A DNA stretch of 64,000 nucleotides, taken from Symbiodinium natans. Lineage: Eukaryota; Sar; Dinophyceae; Suessiales; Symbiodiniaceae. This document shows positions 1-11,170 of this stretch, piece by piece. The notes beneath the pieces were generated by a model. The model did no database searches and was not told where the DNA came from. It saw nothing but the letters and a program-made list of their open reading frames with translations. Within the stretch, counting starts at the first letter, position 1, and each line of letters opens with the position of its first letter. The translations under genes and the position numbers were made by a program. The stretch covers positions 676,542-740,541 of the forward strand of contig CAJNDS010002401.1 of assembly GCA_905221605.1 (NCBI GenBank). The letters are read 5' to 3'.

Positions 1-229
1 GGCGGGGGTTTGGGGTTGAAGGGTTTTCTTAGGGCAGATTTGGGGCTTGTGGTTTAGGGAATCCATTCGAAAAGTATTTGTGTCGCATGTTTATGCCAAG
101 CGAAACGCTCAACGGGCATTCGGGGCTCTTCTACACAGTTAGGGTTAAGGGTTTAGGGTTTAGGGTTTGGGGTTCAGGGTTTAGGGTTTAGGGTTTAGGG
201 CTTAGGGTTTAGGGTTTAGGGTTTACAAG

Positions 230-1473
230 AAGCGATGGAGGCTTTCAGAGAGCAGCCTAGGCATTGGCAAGCTGTGCGACGCGTTGACCGGGACAGTTTC
301 GTCACGCTCGGAAAGAACCAGTCGTCCAGACTGTGTTATTCTAGTAGATCCTGCGAATCAAGAGGCAGTGGCAGCTGCCTACGTGCTGTTCGAGCTTCTG
401 CGGATGAACAAGTCATTCCGATTGTCGCCGCTTGTGCTGAAAGAAGGCGACGACATACCGGATGGCGCTTCCAAAGCGCTGCTGATTTGCTCTACTGGCT
501 GCTTTCATTCAGGCGTCCTTGCGTCGTGGCTCATCCGCATCACAGCAAACAGCCCGACCATCCTGCCCATCATTGCAGAGCCTGACTTCGCGGTGCCGAC
601 GGAGCCCAAGAGCGCTGTAGCTGCAGTCGCAGGTGCGTTCACGGACGCCGAGATGGCAACATACGCGGAGGCGGTGGGAGGCATCTTCCAGGAGATCGCG
701 AGTGTTTTGGCGCCGCAGTCGTACTCCAGTACGCAGGCGGCTTGGGTGCACACACTAGGGGGCCATGTTCTTCATTTTCTTCTTATTATTATTAGGATGA
801 TTATTGTTATTATTATTATTATTATTTTCTTTTTCATATTCTTCTGCTTCTTCTTCTTCTTCTTATGATTTGTTTTTCTTTTTCTTCTTCTTATTCTTAT
901 GATGATTATCATTACTTGTAGGGTTCAGGGTTGCGTGAGTGTATTCCTGTGGCCTGAACACTTGATATAGCAAACCCCTCATTCTGAAAGCGAGAGAGAG
1001 ATTGGGGCCTGATGAAGACCGCGATCAAGGCCTCCCTATTCTAAAGCCCCCATAAACTTCCTTAAGATTCCTCAACCTTCTAAACCCTAAACCCTAAACC
1101 CTAAGCCCTAAACCCTAAACCCTAAACCCTAAACCCCTAAACCCCTAAACCCCTAAACCCCTAAACCCCTAAACCCCTAAACCCCTAAACCCCTAAACCC
1201 CGAAACCCCTAAACACCTCGAAACCCTAAACCCTAAACCCTAAACCCTAAACCCTAAACCCTAAACCCTAAACCCTAAACCCTAAACCCTAAACCCTAAA
1301 CCCTTAACCCTTAAACCCTAAACCCTAAACCAAAAACATCCCAGGAAGACCTGGATCTACGCGTGAAGCAGATCGCCTTCCGCCTGCAGTCTAAGGGCTC
1401 CCGTCTCCGGCTGACGGAGCTAAGGGACGACTCGCTGCGAGGAGAGGCTGGCGAGGAGCTCTTCAGAATTTGA
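230..1473 (+). CDS. 3' part of a gene with a TIR-like alpha/beta domain (two exons)
   Basis: Two exons: 230-736 and 1345-1473, joined by a 608-base intron that starts GC and ends CCCAG; both borders are phase 0 and the frame ends at TGA 1471-1473. Seen: hydrophobic strands CVILVD, ALLICSTG and ILPIIAE separated by helical stretches, then YSSTQ joined to EDLDLRVKQIAFRLQ. The strand-helix alternation recalls TIR-like or other Rossmann-type domains; this is a weak family call. The start is unknown: an in-frame acceptor (ACAAG) precedes 230, so upstream exons probably lie outside the window. The intron holds pyrimidine-rich microsatellites and a CCCTAAA array near its 3' end. Expression and function are not inferable. 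Confidence 0.6.
1082..1329. repeat. CCCTAAA / CCCCTAAA array in intron
   Basis: Telomere-like heptamers mixed with octamers carrying an extra C, about 250 bases, next to the acceptor of the terminal exon at 1345. Confidence 0.95.
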
Positions 1474-3369
1474 AGGGGCTCTTCCCCGTGATGTGGGCAA
1501 GGCTTAGGGGCCTGTCGGGGTGTTTTAGGGTTTTTTTTTAGGGGCTTTGGGGTGAGGGCCTTGAGGGGATTCGAGGTTTAGGATTGGGGGTGTTTTCAGA
1601 GGACGATTCTGCAGCCGTGCCTGCAGCACGTAGGGCTACCCGAATAGGGTCTCGGCATGTGCATGAGCTTGCAACAGCCTAAAACCCTGGACCCTAAACC
1701 CTAAAGAGCTCTTGTAAATGCCGACAAGACCCTGATGTGTTTGATCTTATGTCTTGTTCCGGCACTGTCCACGGCTGTGGAGCTGCGACTCCATTTCCCA
1801 AAAGTTCTTTGTGCAGTCGGGCGCCTGTGCCAACGAAGTGGCTAGTTCTCAAAATGAGGGTCCCTTTTTGGGTTCCTTAGTAGAAGGGTGCCGTATTTTA
1901 TGGGGGACCCTGAAAGCGACCCTAATTTAGAGAACTACCCAAATGCTGAAAGAGCAATTACTCGCGGCGGACATGCATGGCGCTTGAGATGTGAGCAGGT
2001 CACAGATGCCACTGGTGACACTTGAGCCCCAAACCCCAAACCTCAGAGGGCGGAATGGAGCACTGTTGGGACTCCCCAGTCTAGAGCCCCCCCCTTCCCT
2101 TCCCTTCCCTTCCCTTCCCTTCCCCCTTCCCTTCCCTTCCCTTCCCCTCGCCTTCCTTTCCCTTCCCTTCGCCTTCCCTTCCCTTCGCTGTCGTCAAGAC
2201 GCTTAGCCGCTATTGTGTGTGTGTGTGCGTGAGGGGATGGACTCTTGCGGGTTTGTGTGGGCTCTGATTCTATTCTTTGTTGGGTGGTCCTTTTATGGTG
2301 GTCAAGGGAACATATTTAAGTGTAGACTCCAAACCGGGTAGTGTAGATCGAGCCCCAGTATCTGAAGATCCCAGGTCCCCCCCCCCCCCCCCCCCCCTCT
2401 TCATAAGCCAGCGCTACAGGTCCCCGGTCTTTGCGGCAACCTTCTCCCCAAAACCCTAGACCGTCAAGCCACTTACCGCTGCTGCTCTGAACCTCGATGT
2501 CAGCCAGGAATCAGAAGCCTGGAGGCCTAATGGGCCGAAACAAGATGCTAAGATCCCGCAGACCCGAACGAAAGCTCTAAACCCAAAAGACCTAAACCCT
2601 TATGCCTAAAACCCCTCAAGTCCAAGGCGTAAACCCGAACCCTTAACTCTAAGCGCCCCTAACAGGCCTAAATGCCCCTAAAAGCCCCTAAAAGGCCCAA
2701 AACCCAAAACCCAAAACCCAAAACCCTAAACCCTAAACCCTAAACCCTAAACCCTAAACCCTAAAGGCCTAAGAAGCCCCCAAGAGGCCCAAAAGCCCTT
2801 GAGTGGATGAGGCTGGGCCTGGGCGGCCCTCTACGGCCTCAGGAGCCTGCAGTGTGCCCGTGGAGGCAGCGCTTGGGGGAGGGGTGGTTCTGGGTTTAGG
2901 GTTTAGGGTTTAGAGTTTAGGATTTAGGGTTTAGGATTTAGGGTTTAGGGTTTAGGGTTTAGGGGGGGTGCTATCTAAGGGCACCGAGCCGAAAAGGTCA
3001 TCAAGGATCTTGAAGGGCATCATACCCGTACTCTGTCGTCTACAATGTAGTGCCAGCTTTCGTGGCCAGGTTTGCGGTTGACGGATTCTGGTCAGGACCG
3101 ACTAATCAGGAAGCAAGGAAACAAAAGCAAAGAGATGCACTAGGGTCACTAGAGGCGGAGGACGGGCAATCCTCCTTAAGACAAACAACTTCCTTAGCTA
3201 TGGCTGCTTCGGGGCGACCTTATGGGTTTGCCCAGCAACGCGTGAGCTTCAGCCTCACTGGCGCAAGCAGCGCCCATGTCAATGCAGAGATGGTCGTCTG
3301 CAGCCGCAGCTTTCGAGTTTGTCCGATTCCACTTCCTCAAGATATCTCAGATATCTCAACCCTCGAGCC
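1474..3369. other. Intergenic, repeat-rich
   Basis: No convincing exon. It holds a small inverted-repeat element (1844-1937), a CCCTT pentamer-type microsatellite (about 2092-2190), a C run near 2379-2397, CCAAAA and CCCTAAA copies near 2700-2765 and TTTAGGG copies near 2890-2965. A block at 2842-2866 could be a tiny exon, but the evidence is too thin to call it. Confidence 0.6.
1844..1937. mobile_element. MITE-like inverted-repeat element
   Basis: The left end TAGTTCTCAAAATGAGGGTC pairs with the right end GACCCTAATTTAGAGAACTA (18 of 20 positions). About 94 bases with no open frame. A related, more diverged element lies at 38684-38781. No clear target-site duplication. Confidence 0.6.
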
Positions 3370-4998
3370 ATGTTGCCGCGTGCGCTTGGTGGGGCTCTTC
3401 TGCTTGCAGTGGCAACTACTCTTTGTGGCTGCGGCGAAGAAGTAGTGCACCCAGAGTCTTAACTTTCTACAAGTACTTATTGTGATTGTTGCGGTCTTTG
3501 CTACACGTTTGTTTTGCAGGGTTCAGGTTGTGTTAGTTCTCCAAGATTTGGCTCTTACGCGTTTTGGGGTCTCGCAGCTTAGCCCTCTTCTAAAAGCTTT
3601 ATCGTTCATTGCTCAACAGCCCTTGATTGAAGGATACACCCCTGAAAGCACGTTCAAATCTACATTCTGAAAACCTAGGCCCCAAACCTACCTTATTAGG
3701 GGACACTATTCCTTAGAGCCTTGGTGTTCCTTATACTTGAGCACCCTAAGCCCTATCTTAATTCTTAAGGCCCCTCCATTCGTGGGGTTTCCTCTGGTAA
3801 AGGAGTGCTCCACCTTCAACAAGAACGGTGTGGCGCCAGTGACCGACTCGGCGACTTGCCGCACCGCCTGCCAGACGGCCGAAGGGCTCAGGGAGATGCT
3901 CGGCCGATTTTGGAGAGCATCTTTGGTCCTAAACCCTAAACCCTAAACCCTAAGCCCTAAGCCCTAAACCCTAAACCCTAAGCCCTAAACCCTAAACCCT
4001 AAACCCTGGTCCTTGTAGTCTGTAATCTTCACACCACCACAGCAGCAGGAAGCAAAACAAGCAACACTGGCGAACAATGGTTGACGCAGATGTTTACACA
4101 AATGTGTACATGTGTAAACGTGTATGTGTGTGTGTATGTATGCATGCATGCATGCATGTATGCATGTATGCATGTGTTACAATGTATGTGTCTATATGTA
4201 TATATATATATATGTATACACATGTGTATATGTAAATAAATAAATAAATATAAATAAATAAATATAAATATAAATATAAATATAAATATAAATATAAATA
4301 TAAATATAAATATAAATATATATATATATATATGCGCACACATAGAGAGAGATAGATAGTTCGCGGTGTATGCATATTTACATACGGTTGTAAATATACA
4401 TATGTACACGTACAGAAGCAAACATGATACTGCATACACACTACACACATGTAGAGGGCCTCCAAGCCAAGCGCGGCCCAGGATTAACGGCCAGCTCCAG
4501 GACTGGAAGGGGAGCTCGGGCTCTGGACTCGCAGTGGCATTTTGGGAGACTTTTCGTGGGGGGGGGGGGGGGTCTTTACAGATTTCGGAGTGAGGATCGT
4601 TGCGTTTGAAAAGGTTTTTTTGGGGACGGCCTTTCGGGGTTCTTGTCGACTTCAGGCTTGGAGGGACGTTTCAGGGTTATTTGGATTCATGCAGGGGTGT
4701 GAGGTGTAAGGGTGCTACCGCATAATTAGTTTATGATGTAGAAGTCTCGTCTCTATCATAAACTAGCACTGGTCCTAGAACGGTGTTTATTCAGGGTTTG
4801 GAAGTCATGAACAGTTTGCATTGGAGGGCGATGAACTGCAGCCGAGGAAAGTGTGAGTGCGTCACCGATGCGAATGGTATCTGGGATCGAGAGTATAGTC
4901 ACTCAATTCTTGTGTTCTGTTGGATTAGCTTTTTGATTGGGCTCGGATTTGGGATTAAAGTGCTGTCCGATGTGAAACCATGCGACTATACTGCTTGA
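3370..4998 (+). CDS. Possible small secreted or membrane Cys-rich gene (tentative exons)
   Basis: A start codon at 3370 opens [20 protein letters not shown], a good signal-peptide pattern, and runs to a GT donor at 3442 (phase 0). An in-phase block from 3803 reads ECSTFNKNG, then TCRTACQ, with three Cys. A further open block 4783-4998 contains [15 protein letters not shown] and a hydrophobic stretch ([17 protein letters not shown]) before TGA. Each piece is plausible, and the first two share phase, but linking all three is inference. Between them are an inverted-repeat hairpin (4727-4765) and long AT microsatellites. It could equally be two gene fragments. Confidence 0.3.
4125..4333. repeat. 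AT-rich microsatellites (CATG, TAAA, ATAAAT, AT)
   Basis: Consecutive tracts of TGTG/CATG, TAAA, a long ATAAAT array and TATA. They create spurious Tyr/Ile/His-rich open frames on the minus strand. Confidence 0.95.
4727..4765. other. Perfect 11-base hairpin
   Basis: TAGTTTATGAT is followed after 17 bases by ATCATAAACTA. It may be a MITE core or an RNA hairpin; no gene association is clear. Confidence 0.5.
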
Positions 4999-5322
4999 TG
5001 AAATCTGTGTGCTTTGTTGTTCCGGCTTCATGATATGCACCTTTACACAACTGTAGCTTGAGTTATTTACCGTTATTGTTGGAGAACCAAGGCAACCGGA
5101 GGACTGCGTGCCAGGACAGTGGCTACTCAGCATGAGCGGGTTCACACATCCCCGACCTGCAGACGAATTGAGTTCCTTTCTGAAGCCTGAAAGCCGAGAG
5201 ACTTGGGGCCAAGGTGCTCCATAGCAAGGCAGGCAGAGCGCGAAAAAGATGCTGCAGAGTCCGCAGGCACCAGTGCCAACCTTGCTAGAATCTACCTACA
5301 CCTCAAAAGATGGACTTCTGAG

Positions 5323-5625
5323 TCCTAAACCCTAAACCCTAAACCCTAAACCCTAAACCCTAAACCCTAAACCCTAAACCCTAAACCCTGAACCCTGAAC
5401 CCTAAACCCTAAACCCTAAACCCTAAACCCTAAACCCTAAACCCTAAACCCTAAACCCTAAACCCTAAACCCTAAACCCTAAACCCTAAACCCTAAACCC
5501 TAAACCCTAAACCCTAAACCCTAAACCCTAAACCCTCACCCCTAAACCCTAAACCCTAAACCCTAAACCCTAAACCCTAAACCCTAAACCCTAAACCCTA
5601 AACCCTAAACCCTAAACCCTACTGT
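5323..5625. repeat. Long (CCCTAAA)n array
   Basis: About 300 bases of near-perfect CCCTAAA with a few CCCTGAA units. It is interstitial, since non-telomeric sequence lies on both sides. Confidence 0.97.
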
Positions 5626-8600
5626 AAACCCTAAACCCAAAGAACCCTGAACCTGAACCCTGAACCCTACCCTTGTCAAAACCCTAAATCCAAAGCCGCA
5701 GACCCCCAAAACCCGAACCCCCCCCTGCCCCCCAAAACGGAGGATGTCCCCGCAAGCTGGGCCTCACCGGGGTCGGGTGCCAGCAGCGTTCCGGTGGAGG
5801 CCCCAACATCTCCTGCGGCAAAAACTTCTGCGGGGGCTTCAGGGTTAAGAAGGGGGTTCAGGGCTTTCGGGGGTTAGGGGGGCTTAGTGCTGCATGGGCC
5901 CTGAGGGGTTTAGGGGGGTTTAGAGGGCTCAGGGCCTCAGGGGGCTTGGGGGCTTAGCTGGTTTGCAGACCCTGCGCTGGTGGGTTTCGAGCGGCTCCGG
6001 TCTTTCGTGCTTTCGGGGATTGTGGGGCTCTTGAAGGTCCTATTAAACCCCTTAAGCCCAAAGCCTCTTAAGCCCCTAAACCTCTCTCTCTCCCCCAAAT
6101 GCTGAAAAGCCCAACGTCCCAAAGTCGGTGGGAAGGCAGTCCAGCCCATTGTGGCGCCGCGCCCTCAGATTCGGGGTGCGGGATTTAGCAGAGGGCCCGA
6201 GGGTTTAGGACTTAGGGCTGAGGGTGTTACAGGCCTTCAGAATTTTGTAAGGTTTGCTGGGTTCAAAAGGGTTTAATGGTTGGGTGAAAGGGTTTCATGG
6301 GTTGAAGCGGCTTATGGCTTCGGAGCTTCGGGTAGATCACATGCATGGCAGGGTGTTGGGTTTCTAGGGTGGTCTGGGTTTCTATTCCCTGAAGAAATGG
6401 GCCCTTAATGGGCACCCGAAAAGGGACCCCCCCCCACAAGTGTGTGCAGATGTATTTCAGTCTCAGGATCACAGTATGGGAACGCATACTCTTCGGCTTT
6501 GAGAGGGTCGATGAAGAAGCCCACAGCTTCTAGCTTCCTGTGAAAACTCAAGACGATCAGCCTACAGGGCTTGACAGTCTTTCATAGCCTGAAGCCTCAA
6601 ACTCTAACCCCAAAGCCAGGCCTGCTTGGAGGTTCCTGCAACAAGGACAGATAGGACAACGACTGTTGTCATCGTTTAAAAACGTACTTGGGGGTATGAG
6701 CCCTTTAATATAGGCCCCCCCAAATAGTGAGGATCCCCGTATAGTAAGGACCCCAATAAGGTATCTCTAATTTCGGACACCCCCACTTGTAGCTGCGCAT
6801 GATCCTTGAAGTGGACCGGGCCTTGTGTGCAAGTATTCTCTGTGGGGACCCATTCCGGCAAATGCGGGTGCAACAGCACCTCTTGTGTTTCTGGGTTTTG
6901 GGGGGGGGGGGGGGGGGGTGTTCGGTGGATGTGCAGTTTAAGGAGGGTTTAGGGTTTGGAATTTGGGGTATAGGGTGTTGCCCTTGAGGCCCCGACCCCT
7001 CAAAACTAGCCTAACCCCCAAACCCTTAAACCCTTCCAACCGCATATGGCATAGCATAGCTTAACATAGCATAGCACAACATAGCCTTAGTATAAATAGA
7101 CTATCGGTAGAGTTCAGCAAGTGCAGCATCGTTCCGTACACCTGCCAGGCCAAGCCCCCCAAAGTCGCTGATGACCTCCTTTCGCCAGGCCTGTTCAAGA
7201 GGGCTTGGGAGTTTCGGGGGCTGAGGGCGGTTTGGGGATGCCCTAAACCCTAAATCCTAAACCCAAACCCTGAACCCTAAACCCCGAAACCCCCGCAGGA
7301 CTTTTGGGAACTCCGAGGGGGTGTGGGGCGCCTTAGACTTTGGGCTGCTTAGAGCTCACAGGATGTTTTGATGTGGTCTTGAAGCTCAGGGAACTTTTTT
7401 TTTTTTGGGGGGGGGTGGGGGGGGGGGGGGGGTGGGGGGGAATTCTGCTCTGTCTGCCCCAAAGACATAGGTAACCCTAAGACACTATGTAACCATAAGA
7501 GCTGATAGAACTCTAAGACTAAATACATATAAACAACTTTATGTACATATATATAGAGTACATATACGTGTATATATATACATATGTATATATATATATA
7601 TGTATATGTACATGTATGTGTATATGCATATGTATGTGTATCTGTATATATATATATATATGTACATATAGCCCTCAGACTCCGAGACCCTAATCCGTGG
7701 CGTGTGTCGGCTCGAAACGCTCCAGAGATCTCATTTGCATTCGCACGTGCTCGCTGTGGCCAAGCCTGCCGCCCAGCCTCCCACAACCGAATCCGGCGCA
7801 GGGGTTCGGTGGTTATAAAGTTCAAGAGTGGAAGTCCTAAACGCTTAGGGGGTCGGGGTTTGAGGGTTTGAGCCCTAAGCCTTGTTTACAGGATTTTGGT
7901 GTTTTAAAAGATTTTGCAGGTTGAAGGGTGTTTTGGTTTATGGCTTTCAGTTCGGGTGTTAAGGGTCTCAGGGTTCAGGAACTCAGCGTTGCCTCAAGCT
8001 CCAAGAACACAAAACTGGGGTGAGTTTAGGGTTTAGTGTTTGGAGTGTCAGCAGGCTTTGCATCAAGAGGTTTTGAGAGCCTAGAGCCGCGCTCAGACAC
8101 GGGTTCGGGAGTATTCCTGTTTGCATGATAGTAGTTCTGCTACTGCATATACGAATAAGGATGCTCATAATGGTCATTGGTAATAATAGCAATACCGATA
8201 ATGTCTTCTTGGGGGGGAGCGGAGGGTCCTGAGCGTCTTAATGGGGGAAAGAGGTCTGGGGTTTTATTTTTAGTTTTTGATTGTGTGTTGTTTTGGGGTT
8301 TAGTTTTTGGGGGTTTGGGGGATTCGTCTTTTTGTTAGCTTATTCTAGGGCTTTTAGGGCTGTTTTAGGGTTTGGGGTTGTAGGGGACTTGGGCTTCAGC
8401 GTTTAAGCTTCGGGGTTTGAGGGGTTTGCGGATTCAACGTTACTTCGGAGCATGGAGTTAAAGGGGCTGAGGCCTCAACCCTAAAATTAGGGCCTAACGC
8501 CAAGAGCACAAACCCTCAGACCCCCAAACCTAAGCCCAAAGCAGGCCCAAAACCGAACCCTTCACAGCACGAACGCCCCAAACCTCCTAAACCCTAAACC

Positions 8601-8932
8601 CTAAACCCTAAAACCCCAAACCTGCTAAACCCCTATTGCATCCCTTAGGACCCTGCACCTTTCGAGTTCAAGCCTTTCCTGGTTGACGATTGTTCCCTAA
8701 ACCCTAAACCCTAAACCCTAAACCCTAAACCCTAAACCCTAAACCCTAAACCCTAAGTCCTCAAGTGGGGCTTAGGGCATGGAGTTGAGGATGCAGCTTT
8801 TGAGCGCGAGCTAGGCTCCAGGGTTTTGTGGTTTGGGGCTTGGGGTTTAGGGGTAGCAAAAGCCAGGCTTTAAGGCTTGGGCTTGAGGGCTTCAGGTAAC
8901 AGAGCGCTTCTGCCCTAAACCCTAAACCCTGC

Positions 8933-8963
<31 letters not shown>

Positions 8964-10030
8964 GAGTAAAAAACAATAAAGCTTACTTTTACCTACTCTA
9001 TCCATTGGCCTCGCGAGCCTTTGGAATCTTGTCAAGAGTCGTAGAGCCGAACTACCGAATTCGGTCGAATTCAAATCTGATCTGCTTGGGAAAAACAAAG
9101 CTTAGTAGGGTCTCCACCCCTCCGGCCGAGGCCCTTCGCACAAAAGCACTTGCTAGCAACATGCCCCTGGGCTCGCAGTGGGCGTCTGGCTGCTCTAATC
9201 CCCTAAGTCCCTATAGGGCCCTAATGGCCCCGAATGCCCTAAAGCCCTGAAGCCCTAAACCCTTGAGCCCGAAGCCCTAAACCCTCGAACCGTAAACTTT
9301 GCCCCAAACCCTCCCTCCTCCCAAAGCCCTAGAGCCTCGAGCCCAAAGCACCTAAGCAAAGCCTTCAACTCGACGTGGGCTTCTGGTTCTCTCACTTTTA
9401 AGGGCCAAGTGAGCCCAAGTGAGCCCAATTGTCTCTTCCCTTGGGGGGTTTAGGGGCGGGATTCAAGGTGTAGGGCTCAGGGCATGGGTGGCCTTCGGGC
9501 TGAGGGTTCAGGGGTCAGGGCTTGTGGAATGCCTTTTTAGGGTTTGGCCGTAGGGGGTGTGGGGCCTTGTCACGAGAGTGTGGGGTGACTACACTAGTCT
9601 GCGCCAACCCTGGTCCAGGCCGGTTGATTATGGACTCCTGCTGCTTCATCACCTCACCCTCCGCCCTAAACCGTAGACCCCATGTAAAAACCGCTCAGCC
9701 CCAATCCGAAATCCTTGGTTTTTAGGGTCCTGGGCCTTCTAAACCCCAACCCCCGACTCTACCTCACCCTGAAGGGGTATATAGCCGAATTGTAACGTTC
9801 CACAACCTGCTTCAAACTCCGCAGGTGTGATGCCATCCCATGTCCCTCCAAGTAGCCCCAAGCCCCAAGCGCCAAGCCCCAAGCCCCAAACCCCAAACCC
9901 CAAACCCCAAACCCCCAATCCCAAACCCTGAACCCTGAACCCTGAACCCTAAACCCGAAACCCGAAACCCTAAACCCTAAACCCGAAACCCTAAACCCTA
10001 AACCCTAAACCCTAAACCCTTACTTTGCAG
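5626..10030. other. Repeat-rich stretch with a few candidate micro-exons
   Basis: Mostly degenerate CCCTAAA/TTTAGGG, G and C runs (6900-6918, about 7394-7440, about 8937-8954) and an AT microsatellite (7547-7668). Possible exons that cannot be chained: 5744-5820 (Cys-rich, GCPRKLG then TGVGCQQRSG), 7149-7198 (KPPKVADDLLSP between CAG acceptor and GC donor), and short blocks after CAG at 9626 and 9816. The 5' part of the gene ending at 14672 is probably hidden here. Confidence 0.4.
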
Positions 10031-11139
10031 GGCCTTCTGCACCTGCTGCGCCGTGGACAAGTCTGAGCTCGACCTTGGCTCGAAGCCAATGGTGGAGGCC
10101 CCCACCCGCTTCCGGGGTTTGGGGGGGGGGGGGGAGTTTTGGGGTTCGGGTTTAGTTTAGGGTTTAGGGTTAGGGTTCAGGGTTTAGGGTTTGGGGTTTA
10201 GGGTTTAGGGTTTAGGGTTTAGGGCTTTGGGGAGTTTGGCTTTGGGCAAAAGCCCGAAGCATCTAATCCTTCTCGGATTCAAGGCTTAGGTCTGAGGTGG
10301 GGATGGGGCTTGGGTGGGTCTAGGATTCCAGGTGCTTCCGCGGTAGAATTTGAACAGTCGACCACGCACCCATGCGTAGCTATTGCTGAGCTTGGGTTAA
10401 AGCTACCAACCCTAAACCCTAAACCCTAAACCCTAAACCCTAAACCCTAAACCCTAAACCCTAAACCCTAAACCCTAAACCCTAAACCCTAAACCCTAAA
10501 CCCCCTGAACCCCCAACTCTAAACCCTCTAACCCTAAATCCTAAACCCTAAAAACGGTTGCAGAGGCTCACTTTACGAGGATCCCGGCGTAGCCTACCCG
10601 AAGCCATGAATCCTGAACCCTTCCAATCCACCTCATCCCTTCAGCGCCTCAGAATCCTAGAGTCCAAAGCCCTGGGACCTAGCGCCGTGAGCCCTAATCC
10701 CCTGAAACGTTAAGCAATTACCCTCAGCCCTAGGCCCTGAACCGCCTAATTCTCAACGAAATCCCAAAAACAACCCTAAAACCAACCCCAAAACGCCCAA
10801 CAAACAAACATCCCTAGACAGTGATCCCGAAGCCTTAAACCCTGAACCCCAAACCCTTAAACTCTTAAACCCGAAACCCTGAACCCTAAACCACCCCAAG
10901 CCTTAACCCCCCCCCCCTCCCCCAAGAGCCCGGAGCTGTGTTTGCAGGCCAAGGGAGTGCTGGACAAGTCGCGCTCCGGCTTGGGGTGGAGTTCTTTTGC
11001 CATAGGGGCCTGTCGGGGTTGTCTTGTGTTAAGTATGCATCTCTGTAAAAATGCTGTATATATATATGTGTATATGTTATTACCTTTTAATATATTTATA
11101 TTTAATGCATATATATATATATATATATGTATATCTATC

Positions 11140-11170
<31 letters not shown>

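Noticed and set aside
4029-4465. Long minus-strand open frames rich in Tyr, Ile and His
   Set aside because: Translations of AT and CATG microsatellites.
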